The notes: a model not told the origin generated them from the sequence alone. Shown: positions 1-7,065, counted from the first letter of the stretch. The stretch: 12,847 nucleotides of DNA from an uncultured Collinsella sp. (GCA_905213265.1 CAJMHR010000047.1:1-12847); one strand, 5' to 3'. Translations and numbers: made by a program.

Positions 1-77
1 ACCTGCCGCGCATGGAAGTACTTAAAGAGTCCCTCGAAGACCTCGCCGACTTCTTTGACCATTACCGCCAGGCGTAA
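1..77 (+). CDS. C-terminal end of an unidentified protein (partial)
   Basis: An open frame enters from the left edge (codons start at position 3) and ends at TAA 75-77. Only about 24 residues are visible, ending DLADFFDHYRQA. They look like an amphipathic acidic helix. The family cannot be named from so little. The strong hairpin terminator 24 bases downstream supports this being the true 3' end of a gene or operon. Confidence 0.55.
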   Translation, partial: LPRMEVLKESLEDLADFFDHYRQA

Positions 78-100
78 CGGCAAAGGTAGCCTGTAATGAA

Positions 101-136
101 ACGGTCGGCCCGCAACGGATGCGGGCCGACCGTTTT
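101..136 (+). terminator. Rho-independent terminator of the upstream gene
   Basis: A perfect 13-bp stem (101-113 with 121-133) has the 7-base loop AACGGAT and runs into TTTT at 133-136. It separates the partial upstream gene from the catabolic operon. Confidence 0.9.
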
Positions 137-205
137 CTGTCTAAGCCCGTGCTGCTAGCGCTTGTTTCGTTGAGCGGGCGAGGTTCGCGCGTGAGCGGTA
201 AGTTC

Positions 206-222
206 TATTCCAAAATGGAATA
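206..222. promoter_or_regulatory. LysR-type operator palindrome (T-N11-A)
   Basis: TATTCCAAAATGGAATA is a perfect 7-bp inverted repeat around AAA. It contains the T-N11-A signature of LysR-type binding sites. Its centre (214) is about 64 bases upstream of the transcription start expected from the promoter at 242-271. That is where LysR activators place their recognition site. The likely partner is the LysR gene at 5498-6421; this pairing is inferred. Confidence 0.65.
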
Positions 223-241
223 CAGTGGGCTTAAGCTGGAA

Positions 242-271
242 TTGATGTCCGGGTACCTGCTTTTCTAGAAT
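242..271 (+). promoter_or_regulatory. Probable sigma70 promoter of the catabolic operon
   Basis: TTGATG (242-247, 4/6 match to the -35 consensus) and TAGAAT (266-271, 5/6 match to the -10 consensus) are separated by 18 bases. The predicted start near 278 leaves a leader of about 25 nt before the ATG at 304. The imperfect -35 fits a promoter that needs an activator at the palindrome just upstream. Confidence 0.6.
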
Positions 272-303
272 GTTTTCAACAAGATGAAAGGCGGTTCCAA
301 CCA

Positions 304-1338
304 ATGATTATCGATGCAAATTCCTACTGGTTCGACGAGCGCATCTTTCATGACGAGACGCTCTGTGAACAGTTTTTGGCCGAGGTACCCCGCGCCTATG
401 ACACCGAAGGCTATCTGACCATGAATTCCGCCGGCAAACGACAGATCGTGATCGAGATGCCCGCCAGTTCTCCGGGTCTTAACTACATTGAGGGCGACTA
501 CACCCTCGAGAAGCGCTTGGCCGATATGGATGAGGCGGGGGTCGACAAGGCGATCCTCAAGCTCCCCGGCTGTCACGAGTGGATGTCGCTCGAGATGTGC
601 CGGCGTTTCAACGACGGTATGGCTGCTGACGCGAAGGCGTCAAGTGGCCGTCTGATTCCGCTTGTCGCTGTGCCGCCCTTTGGCACCAAAGCAAATTTGG
701 AGGAGCTCGACCGCAGGCTCGACGATGGTTTTGCGGGTGTGCAGCTCTGCGCTCACTACGGCAAGCGCTATCTCGACGACCAGGTCTTCTCGAGTTTTTT
801 CGAGCACCTGAACGAACGCCATGTCACCGTTTACGTGCACCATGTTCCCGTGCCGGTCGAGAACGAGTCGCTTCTCGCGTACGACAACCTTCGCCGCTCT
901 TATGGCCGCTGCGTCGACCAAACTACGGCGATCGGCCGAGAGATCTTTGGCGATTTCTTTGAGCGCTACCCCAATATCAAGATGGTCCACTCCATGCTCG
1001 GTGGCGCTTATTTTGCGTTTAAGGAGATGCTGCTGCCGCACGGTCCCAAGCGTCCAGATGCCTCGGGTCGCTTCCAGACCGATACCGAGACGGTCTCCAA
1101 GCGTCTTGAGAACAACGTTTATTTCGACATGTCCCATGCTCAGCCCTGGGGCGAGACGCTTCTTGCCTGTGCGGTTGAAGTCCTTGGTGCAGACCATATT
1201 GTCTTTGGTACGAGTTATCCCGTTAAACGCGAGTGGCTAACAGAGGGTGTCGCCTGCGTCCGCGCCACAGATTTAAGTGATACGGACAAGGACCTTATGC
1301 TTGGCGGCACGGCACAGCGCTTGTACGGCATCGAGTGA
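304..1338 (+). CDS. Amidohydrolase-2 (ACMSD-like) family protein with degenerate metal site
   Basis: 344 residues, a usual length for the amidohydrolase_2 / ACMSD-like TIM-barrel family of metal-dependent decarboxylases and hydrolases. The start at 304 follows AAAGGCGG. Visible family landmarks are IDANSY at 3-8 (where the family has IDxHxH), HH at 179-180, HSMLGG at 229-234 and FGTSYP at 301-306 (family FGSDYP). The two N-terminal metal histidines are therefore N6 and Y8, and the catalytic aspartate is S304, while H180 and H229 remain. By family knowledge this argues against ordinary zinc chemistry. It may be a pseudoenzyme, a binding protein or an enzyme with changed chemistry. It is the first gene of the operon, 26 bases before the next gene. 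No signal peptide is seen, so it is probably cytoplasmic. The family call is firm; the reaction is unknown. Confidence 0.85.
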   Translation: MIIDANSYWFDERIFHDETLCEQFLAEVPRAYDTEGYLTMNSAGKRQIVIEMPASSPGLNYIEGDYTLEKRLADMDEAGVDKAILKLPGCHEWMSLEMCRRFNDGMAADAKASSGRLIPLVAVPPFGTKANLEELDRRLDDGFAGVQLCAHYGKRYLDDQVFSSFFEHLNERHVTVYVHHVPVPVENESLLAYDNLRRSYGRCVDQTTAIGREIFGDFFERYPNIKMVHSMLGGAYFAFKEMLLPHGPKRPDASGRFQTDTETVSKRLENNVYFDMSHAQPWGETLLACAVEVLGADHIVFGTSYPVKREWLTEGVACVRATDLSDTDKDLMLGGTAQRLYGIE

Positions 1339-1364
1339 GCGACAGATAAAGGAGGGCGTTCGCC

Positions 1365-2633
1365 ATGGATAAGGGAGAGATGAAGGCCGGAGCCGCCCGG
1401 GTGGCCATTAACTTAGAGGACGTATTGCCGTTCGACGGTTTCGACGCACTCCGTCATGAAATCTTTGCCCGTGCCTTCGTGGTCGAAGGGGTGGGGCGGC
1501 GCGCTTGCATCCTTTCACTTGAGGTTACCTCGATCGCTCCGGCCCTACTCGTCGATCTGCGTGAGGTTGTCAAGGATGTCTCCAATTGCGACGGCGCCTT
1601 TTCTTGGGTGGTCCCGACCCACACGTTTTCTGCGCCTCACGCGCGCACCCCTGGGCATCTGGCCGACACCGATGCCCGCGATCGAAATGAGCGCTATCGT
1701 GCCGCGCTCATCGCCGCGACACGCGCGGCCGTTGAGCAGGCGGTTGCGGGCATTCGCTCTGTCACGCTCGCCTCGGCGGAGGGCTACTGTCCTGTGAACG
1801 TTAACCGCGACATTGAGACGCCGGCCGGCTGGTGGCTGGGAGTAGACCCCAAGGGGTTTGCCGACCACGCGATGCCCATACTTGTCGCGAGGGATGCCGA
1901 GGGCGGGCTCGTTGCCATGCTTGCGACGGCTGATGTCCAGTCTTCCGTGCTCGACGGATCGCACGATTCTCAGGGGAAGCGCTTGGTGAGCGGGGACCTC
2001 TTTGGCTTTGCCGCCACGGCTCTCGAGCGCGAATTGGGCGGAGTCGTGTTGCTGCTGCCCGGTGCCGCGGGGGATCAGAGTCCGGCGGAGCGCGCCGTGA
2101 CCGTTGCGTTCGATTCGACCGGGGCGAAGCAAACGTTAGATGCTCACGAGAGTGGATATCGCATGCTGCATCGACAGGGTCGCGCTATGAGCGATGCGTT
2201 GATTGAGGCCGTCCGTGCGGCGCGTGAGGACGATGCCATCGGCGTCGATGCTCGCACGGTCGACGTCCTTTTGCCCGCCCAGACGCGCGCCGACTTCTGC
2301 TCATTGGCCCCGCATCGAACTTATGAGTTTCATGCGGCAGGCGAACAGCGTACGAGGGTCTATTTACTTCGGCTGGGAAATGCCGAGTTCGTTGGTATCC
2401 AGCCCGAGGTTTCGAGCTCGTTTGGCGCCGCCGTGCGCGCCGCCCGATTCTGCCCCGTGCTCTTTGCCACGCTTGTCAACGGAGGGCAGAAGTATCTGCC
2501 GGCCCCCGATGCGTACGAGAAAATCACCTATGAGGCCATGAACTCCGGCTTTGCCGCCGGCTCCCATGAGCGCCTCCTCCAAACCATCCTTGCCGCTTTG
2601 AACGCGGCGCGACAAAAAGGAGAACTTGCATGA
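1365..2633 (+). CDS. Neutral/alkaline ceramidase-like protein, divergent paralogue
   Basis: 422 residues. The start at 1365 has GGAGGG eight bases upstream. It resembles the N-terminal domain of neutral/alkaline non-lysosomal ceramidases (zinc amidases). Landmarks in order: GAARVAI at 9-15; THTFSAP at 85-91 (family THTHSGP); VNVNRDIE at 144-151; LLLPGAAGDQSP at 229-240, with S239 where the catalytic serine lies in GDxSP; QPEVSSSFG at 346-354, with E348 as probable zinc ligand; and NGGQKYLPAPDAY at 372-384, matching the family tyrosine region. Two expected histidines are missing: the second of THTH is F88, and the NfavH histidine is Q192 by my alignment to the next gene. No signal peptide or membrane segment is seen, unlike secreted ceramidases, so it is predicted cytoplasmic. 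It overlaps the next gene by ATGA. The substrate is unknown, and ceramide itself is unlikely given the context. Confidence 0.8.
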   Translation: MDKGEMKAGAARVAINLEDVLPFDGFDALRHEIFARAFVVEGVGRRACILSLEVTSIAPALLVDLREVVKDVSNCDGAFSWVVPTHTFSAPHARTPGHLADTDARDRNERYRAALIAATRAAVEQAVAGIRSVTLASAEGYCPVNVNRDIETPAGWWLGVDPKGFADHAMPILVARDAEGGLVAMLATADVQSSVLDGSHDSQGKRLVSGDLFGFAATALERELGGVVLLLPGAAGDQSPAERAVTVAFDSTGAKQTLDAHESGYRMLHRQGRAMSDALIEAVRAAREDDAIGVDARTVDVLLPAQTRADFCSLAPHRTYEFHAAGEQRTRVYLLRLGNAEFVGIQPEVSSSFGAAVRAARFCPVLFATLVNGGQKYLPAPDAYEKITYEAMNSGFAAGSHERLLQTILAALNAARQKGELA

Positions 2634-3748
2634 ATATCGGACATGCACGCCGCAAGATTACCCCGCAAGGCGACATCTATCTAATCGGATACCGTAACCT
2701 CCCCAACCGTCTGGAGCCTGCGACAGGCGTCCATGACGACGTCTTCGCCAACGCGATTCTTTTCCAACAGGACGACCGCGAAGTTTTTCTCTTCAACGCC
2801 GATGTTCTCGAGTTTGAGGAAAGCATGGCCGAGGAGGTTAAGACGATGCTCGCCGAGCGCTACGGAATCGACCGTGATTGCGTCCTGCTCTCCGCGACGC
2901 ACGACCACACTTCGATCGTCGCCTACCATCGCAGCTGGTGGACGGGAAAATTCAACGAGGACTACTATCGCTGGTTCCTCGATACCATCTGTCAATGCTT
3001 CGAAGAGTGCCGCGCCAACGCGCGACCTGCGACCTGCCGAATGGGCAAAAAAGTCATCACTGGTTTCTACGACAACCGCATCATTCCCGGAGAGCTTGCC
3101 GACAATGAGGTTATCGTGGTGTCGTTCTTCGATGACGAAGGCAAATCGTTTGCGGGCTTTGTGAACTGGGCGGTGCATTCTGCCTGTGTCGGACCCGACT
3201 GCACGGAGCTCACGAGCGAACTCGCCGGTCTTACCGGCAAAAAGCTCGCTCAGAGTCTTGGTTACTATCCGGCCATGGTCGTCGGTGCTGCTGGCGACTG
3301 TAGCGACCGCAATTTTCGCCAGGGACGCGGCATTCCCGAGGTTGAGCGTGTTTCGACCGGTCTTGCCGAGGCGATTTCCCAGATCAAGCTCGATCGCGAG
3401 GTCGTTCTTGACCGCATCGAGCCTCAGACGTTCTATCACACCGTTGCCCATGACGACTTTTCGCTCACGCTTAAGTGTGCCGTCATCAGTCTGGGCGGCC
3501 TGCATCTCTTTGTGTTCCCGAGTGAGCTTGGCAGCGACCTGGGCATTCGCATGAAGCGCGAATGCCCGGTCGAGGGAATAGTCTGCGGTTACACCAACGG
3601 CTATTTTGAGTATTTCCTTCCGGCGCGCGAGTACGGCCTCTCCTTTGAGACCGAGCGTACTCAGATTCCCCAGGGTGAACCGGAACGTCTGTGTGATAAG
3701 TTCTGCCAGACGACGAGACTTCTCGGCGCAGCAGCTTCGCGTCTGTAG
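2630..3748 (+). CDS. Neutral/alkaline ceramidase-like amidase, intact active site
   Basis: 372 residues. The start at 2630 follows AAAAGGAG and overlaps the upstream stop (ATGA), so translation is probably coupled. It belongs to the same ceramidase-like family as its neighbour. All expected landmarks are present: THDHTS at 90-95 (H91, H93), NWAVHSA at 179-185 (H183), GAAGDCSDRN at 219-228 (serine S225), FPSELGSDLG at 296-305 (E299) and YTNGYFEYFLPAREY at 321-335 (Y328 or Y335). From family knowledge these are a zinc site and the nucleophilic serine of an amide hydrolase. There is no signal peptide. It lacks the C-terminal immunoglobulin-like domain of full-length ceramidases, so it is a minimal catalytic form. 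Side by side with the degenerate paralogue, the pair could act as catalytic and non-catalytic subunits; that is inference. The antisense strand also carries a 363-codon open frame, which I read as a shadow. Confidence 0.82.
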   Translation: MNIGHARRKITPQGDIYLIGYRNLPNRLEPATGVHDDVFANAILFQQDDREVFLFNADVLEFEESMAEEVKTMLAERYGIDRDCVLLSATHDHTSIVAYHRSWWTGKFNEDYYRWFLDTICQCFEECRANARPATCRMGKKVITGFYDNRIIPGELADNEVIVVSFFDDEGKSFAGFVNWAVHSACVGPDCTELTSELAGLTGKKLAQSLGYYPAMVVGAAGDCSDRNFRQGRGIPEVERVSTGLAEAISQIKLDREVVLDRIEPQTFYHTVAHDDFSLTLKCAVISLGGLHLFVFPSELGSDLGIRMKRECPVEGIVCGYTNGYFEYFLPAREYGLSFETERTQIPQGEPERLCDKFCQTTRLLGAAASRL

Positions 3749-3941
3749 ACCTGATTGCGTGGCATGGGCCAATGAGGCTCACTGCCATGTGATCGGCATC
3801 TTCCATCTTCTCTGCCGTTTCCCATCCCGGGCGTACGTGCGTCCGCGGATTTCAAAGGGGGAAGCGGGTTCCTTGTCCTCCCACGTCGACTACGGAGGCA
3901 TGAAATCTACGCTATGCCCCGCTCAGAAAAAGGAGAATTCC

Positions 3942-4124
3942 ATGAAATGCCAGAAGCTTTGCGATGAAATCATCACAAAGGTCGGTGGTCGAGACAATGT
4001 GTTAGACGTGAGCCACTGCATTACGCGTCTCCGCTTCCACCTCAAGGATGAATCGCTCGCCCAGACCAATGAGCTTAAGGCGACGATGACGTCATCCAGG
4101 CCGGCGGACAGTATCAGGTCGTGA
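3942..4124 (+). CDS. PTS EIIB domain fragment (5' part of the split EIIBC)
   Basis: The start at 3942 has AAGGAG six bases upstream, and the first residues (MKCQKLCDEII) match the usual EIIB start. VSHCITRLRF at 23-32 carries the phosphorylated cysteine, C26. The frame then runs out of register after about LKAT at 46-49 and stops at 4122-4124, giving only 60 residues instead of the usual 75-85 of an EIIB domain. An in-frame ATG at 3900 is less likely because its GGAGG lies almost against it. If made alone, the product would lack the last strands and helix of EIIB and would probably not work in phosphotransfer. Confidence 0.7.
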   Translation: MKCQKLCDEIITKVGGRDNVLDVSHCITRLRFHLKDESLAQTNELKATMTSSRPADSIRS

Positions 4125-5374
4125 TTGGTGCCACTGTCGAGGCCGTCTACAACGACCTTGTTCAGATTGGCGGGTTCGACGCCAAGCCTGCGCTTGATAT
4201 CGATGAGGGCGACGACGTCAAAAAGGGCGATCCATTCTCGCGTCTGCTTGCCATCATCTCCGAGATCCTGCAACCGGTTCTTGGCGTGCTTATGGCCGGT
4301 GGCTTTATCAAGTCGATGCTCGCGCTCTGCACGGTTGCCGGTTGGCTAGCCAAGGACAGCAATACGTATGTGACGCTCTCGGCAATCGGAGATTCGGTCT
4401 TCTATTACTTTCCGCTAATCATTGGCTGGACATCGGCCAAGAAGTTCGGACTTAAGCCCGTTATGGGAATGGCGCTCGGTGGTATCCTCGTCTACCCGAC
4501 GCTCGTTGCCCTTATGGGCGGAGATCCGCTCTACACGCTCGGCGCCGGCACGGTCTTCGAGTCCAATGTCTATGGTGATATTTTTGGCATCCCGCTGATC
4601 ATGCAGAATTACTCATCGACGATTCTGCCTGCGATCTTTATCGTCTGGATTGCCTCCAAGGTGCACAAGGCCCTTTCTAACGCGCTGCCCGCGCTTGTGA
4701 GCTCGTTCTTCTCCAACATCCTGACGCTCCTCATTTGCGGCATCCTTGGCCTGCTTGTGGTCGGTCCGGTCATGACGGTCCTCTCCAACATCGTTGCCCA
4801 GATCATTCTGATGCTCATCAACTTCCAACCCGCCATCGCCGGCTTCGTCATCGGCACGTTCTGGAGCCTGCTCGTCATGTTCGGCCTGCACTGGGGTATC
4901 ATCCCGCTGTGGTTTCTCGATGTCGCAACCTACGGCTATGACCTCATTAACCCGCTCGTGTATGCAGGCGGTTGTGCCATCGCCGGTGCTGTGCTTGGCA
5001 TGGTCATCCGAACCAAGGACTCCGAGGAAAATGCTGCCGTCAACATTCCGGCCCTTGTCTCTTCGATTTTCGGTGTCAACGAGCCTGCGCTTTACGCCAT
5101 CTTGCTGCCGCGTAAGCGTCTTATGTGGGCAACCTTTATTTCTGCTGGTGTAGGCGGCGCCATTGCCGGCCTCTTGGGTGCCAAACTCTATGCCTTCGGT
5201 GCCTCCGGCCCGCTCGGTTTCCCGAGCTTTATTAACCCTGCCGGCATCGACACGGGCTTTATCGGCCTTGTCATCTCCGGTGTGGTCGCTTTCATTCTGG
5301 CTCTTGTCGCCGCTATGGTGATCGGTACCAGGAAGGACGAGGGCGGTAAGGCGCTCAACATCTCGGTGGACTAG
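4121..5374 (+). CDS. PTS EIIC membrane domain (3' part of the split EIIBC)
   Basis: 417 codons are open from a GTG at 4121, which overlaps the EIIB-fragment stop as GTGA. The first 20 or so residues (IGATVEAVYNDLVQIGGF) are really the end of EIIB, followed by a linker and then about ten hydrophobic segments of an EIIC sugar channel from about residue 42. IFGVNEPALYAILLP matches the conserved G-I/V-T/N-E-P loop of the glucose/beta-glucoside EIIC family, which binds the sugar. There is no good ribosome binding site before GTG (only CAGGTC), so independent translation would rely on coupling to the upstream stop. The sugar specificity cannot be read from the sequence; no phospho-glycosidase is nearby. 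Confidence 0.8.
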   Translation: MIGATVEAVYNDLVQIGGFDAKPALDIDEGDDVKKGDPFSRLLAIISEILQPVLGVLMAGGFIKSMLALCTVAGWLAKDSNTYVTLSAIGDSVFYYFPLIIGWTSAKKFGLKPVMGMALGGILVYPTLVALMGGDPLYTLGAGTVFESNVYGDIFGIPLIMQNYSSTILPAIFIVWIASKVHKALSNALPALVSSFFSNILTLLICGILGLLVVGPVMTVLSNIVAQIILMLINFQPAIAGFVIGTFWSLLVMFGLHWGIIPLWFLDVATYGYDLINPLVYAGGCAIAGAVLGMVIRTKDSEENAAVNIPALVSSIFGVNEPALYAILLPRKRLMWATFISAGVGGAIAGLLGAKLYAFGASGPLGFPSFINPAGIDTGFIGLVISGVVAFILALVAAMVIGTRKDEGGKALNISVD

Positions 5375-5394
5375 TCTGTCTGCGCACTTTAACT

Positions 5395-5442
5395 AAATAT
5401 GCCTCGGACGGCGACGTGCCGCCCGAGGCATATTTGTGTTTT
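5395..5442 (+). terminator. Terminator of the catabolic operon
   Basis: A 13-bp perfect stem (5395-5407 with 5423-5435) has a further 4-bp inner helix (5409-5412 with 5418-5421) and is followed by GTGTTTT. It lies 20 bases after the PTS stop and between convergent genes. Read on the minus strand its tail is only mildly T-rich, so it may serve the LysR gene less efficiently. Confidence 0.88.
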
Positions 5443-5497
5443 GTGCCGTTGTCAACGTGTTTGCGGACACAAGTCTACGGTTGTGGAGCAGCGGGGA

Positions 5498-6421
5498 TTA
5501 TGACGGTCGTGCCGCGGTGGAAGACGCACGGTCGCCCTGCAGGAGCTGACGGTAGGGGAGGAAGCCGATGAACGAGACGACCGCCTGCGAGTGCGCGGCG
5601 TTCCGCTTGAGGTAGAGCCTGACCTCGGAGGTCGTCGCGGGCTCAAGCGGCACCAGGGCTACCTTTCCGCTGGCAAGCGATTCCGCCGGCTTGCGCATGA
5701 GGAATGAGACACCGGCGCCGCGTGCGACAAGAGAGATGATGTTCTCGGCTCGTTTGCCGGTGAACGTAACACGTGGGCCAAATCCAGCTTCGCGACAAAG
5801 GGAAAGGGCGAGCTCGCTTACGAACGAGCCTTGGGGAAGCATGAGGAAATTCTCGTCGATAAGGTCGTCTATCTCGACGGCGTCACGTTCGGCGAGCGGA
5901 TGGTCGAGCGGAAGGACGGCCACGAGCCGGTCGGTCGTAAAGGGAATCTTTTTGAACTCCGGCTCGATGGCGCCGCCGTCACGGATGAAGGCCAGGTCAA
6001 TGTCCTCGTGCAGGAGCATGCGCTTGAGTGTGTCGCCCTCGCCCTCGATGAGCTCGACAGAATATGAGGGGTTCGCCTGCTGAAAATCGATGACGGCGTC
6101 CGTGATCCCATAAGGGGCCATAATGGGGATAGAACCGACGGTGAGGTGCTCGAGCGGCTCACCTGCGCCTATTTGAATGGCGGCAAGATAGCGGTGCTGA
6201 AGCGTCGCAATTTTTTGCGCATAGGGGAGGAGCGCTTCACCTTGCGCGGTGAGTGTTACGTGGCGCTGGCTTCGATCGATGAGCTTGCAGCCGAGTTCGT
6301 GCTCCATTGCCATGATGTGCTTGGAGAGGGTTGATTGCGACATGAAAAGCAGTTCCGCCGCATCAAGAAACGTGCGTGACTGCGCTAAGATGGTGAATTC
6401 GCCAAAGCGGCTGATATCCAT
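5498..6421 (-). CDS. LysR-family transcriptional regulator
   Basis: 307 residues, a normal LysR length. The start at 6421 has GGAGG seven bases upstream. The winged helix-turn-helix occupies about 1-60 (FGEFTILAQSRTF at 6-18, then SQSTLSKHI at 28-36 as recognition helix). An effector-binding domain runs from about 90 to 290 (LTVGSIPIMAPYG onward, with VARGAGVSFL near 230-240). The effector is unknown. It lies 36 bases downstream of the deformylase-like gene on the same strand, so the two may be cotranscribed. It converges on the catabolic operon, and the LysR-type palindrome ahead of that operon (206-222) makes it the likely regulator, though it is about 5 kb from that site and not in the usual divergent layout. 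Confidence 0.93.
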   Translation of the reverse strand: MDISRFGEFTILAQSRTFLDAAELLFMSQSTLSKHIMAMEHELGCKLIDRSQRHVTLTAQGEALLPYAQKIATLQHRYLAAIQIGAGEPLEHLTVGSIPIMAPYGITDAVIDFQQANPSYSVELIEGEGDTLKRMLLHEDIDLAFIRDGGAIEPEFKKIPFTTDRLVAVLPLDHPLAERDAVEIDDLIDENFLMLPQGSFVSELALSLCREAGFGPRVTFTGKRAENIISLVARGAGVSFLMRKPAESLASGKVALVPLEPATTSEVRLYLKRNAAHSQAVVSFIGFLPYRQLLQGDRASSTAARPS

Positions 6422-6457
6422 AGGGAGGCCTCCGGTACCCTCATTTTGGCAGGTGGC

Positions 6458-6868
6458 CTAAACCACGACGCCATTGCAGTGGTCGATTTCGTGCTGGATG
6501 ATCTCGGCGGTGTAGCCCGAGAAGTTTTTGATGCGGTGGACGAAGTTCTCGTCCAAATACTCAACCTTAATGCGGCGATAGCGGGTACAGGGACGCTCGC
6601 CGATCAGCGAGAGACATCCTTCGCTCGTCTGATAGGCATTGACCTGCTCAAGAATTTGAGGGTTGTACATCAGGAGTGTCCTGTTGCCGTCCTTTACGCA
6701 GATGATGCGTTTGCGCACGCCGATCATGTTGGCGGCGAGGCCCACGCACTTGCGCTCATGCTCGTGGAGTGTATCCAGGAGGTCCTGCCCGGTCGCGGCA
6801 TCGTCGGGTCCCGCGTCTTCGGAAGGCAGGCGCAAAAAGAACTCGGATTTCATGATGGGCTTAATCAT
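6458..6868 (-). CDS. def: Short peptide deformylase family protein
   Basis: 136 residues from the ATG at 6868, which has GAGGAG six bases upstream; a frame open further to 7084 lacks such a site. Peptide deformylase removes the formyl group from the first methionine of new proteins, in the cytoplasm. Motif 2 is EGCLS at 83-87 (metal ligand C85) and motif 3 is HEIDH at 126-130 (metal ligands H126 and H130, catalytic E127). Motif 1 is CVGLAANMIG at 41-50, where classical enzymes have GVGLAAPQIG: the glutamine that helps the oxyanion is M48. This is the pattern of the short deformylase class seen in Gram-positive bacteria. It is probably not the only deformylase of the genome; that cannot be tested here. 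Confidence 0.9.
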   Translation of the reverse strand: MIKPIMKSEFFLRLPSEDAGPDDAATGQDLLDTLHEHERKCVGLAANMIGVRKRIICVKDGNRTLLMYNPQILEQVNAYQTSEGCLSLIGERPCTRYRRIKVEYLDENFVHRIKNFSGYTAEIIQHEIDHCNGVVV

Positions 6869-6906
6869 GGCGGGCTCCTCATGTCTCATGCTTTCGTGGA
6901 CTTTTA

Positions 6907-6912
6907 ATAATA
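6907..6912 (-). promoter_or_regulatory. Weak candidate -10 element for the deformylase-LysR unit
   Basis: Read on the minus strand this is TATTAT (5/6 of TATAAT), about 40 bases upstream of the deformylase start. No convincing -35 box lies at the right distance, so this is only a candidate. Confidence 0.25.
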
Positions 6913-6998
6913 GCGCGGAAGGAAAGCTGTGCGTCCGCGTTACAATCTCTCGACGTTGGACCATGTTGTCAGACTCGTCGTGTACGGCGTCTGGCGTA

Positions 6999-7065
6999 AG
7001 TCTAGGGCTCATTTTTCGCCCTGGACTGTTCCTCTGGGGCGATGCAACTGTCGTTCCAAGAGGAA
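6999..7065 (+). promoter_or_regulatory. Double-hairpin leader of the MFS transporter gene
   Basis: Two inverted repeats follow each other directly. The first has a 10-bp stem with one G-U pair (6999-7008 with 7018-7027) around a 9-base loop. The second pairs TTCCTCT (7029-7035) with AGAGGAA (7059-7065), with further pairs at 7037-7039 against 7055-7057. The second right arm is the Shine-Dalgarno region of the MFS gene (start 7074), so this fold would hide the ribosome binding site. Neither hairpin is followed by a T run, so they are not terminators. The function as a translational switch is inferred. Confidence 0.45.

Larger units (their letters stand above)
3942..5374 (+). pseudogene. Beta-glucoside-type PTS permease EIIBC, interrupted by a frameshift
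   Basis: Taken together these bases encode one PTS glucose/beta-glucoside-superfamily EIIB-EIIC polypeptide of about 477 residues, but the frame changes by one base near 4080-4087. Reading GCG AC then GAT GAC GTC restores the family sequence DDVIQAGGQYQVVIG. A single G missing from an original ACGGATGAC explains it. No slippery heptamer is visible, so programmed frameshifting is unlikely. It is either a real mutation, a sequencing or assembly error, or a split permease. No EIIA domain is fused at the C-terminus, so EIIA must come from elsewhere. The gene is the last of the operon, 193 bases after the ceramidase-like gene, and the strong terminator follows at 5395. Confidence 0.75.

Noticed and set aside
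2681..3772. A 363-codon open frame on the minus strand opposite the second ceramidase-like gene
   Set aside because: The plus-strand frame shows the full set of ceramidase-family motifs and a ribosome binding site. The antisense translation shows no recognisable motif and results from GC-rich third positions.
3749..3941. A possible small gene or separate promoter between the ceramidase-like and PTS genes
   Set aside because: No frame with a ribosome binding site and family-like content is seen, and no convincing -35/-10 pair. The stretch looks like an untranslated spacer.
4071..4124. Programmed -1 frameshift in the PTS gene
   Set aside because: There is no slippery heptamer or downstream pseudoknot-like structure, and EIIBC families do not use frameshifting. 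A one-base deletion is simpler.
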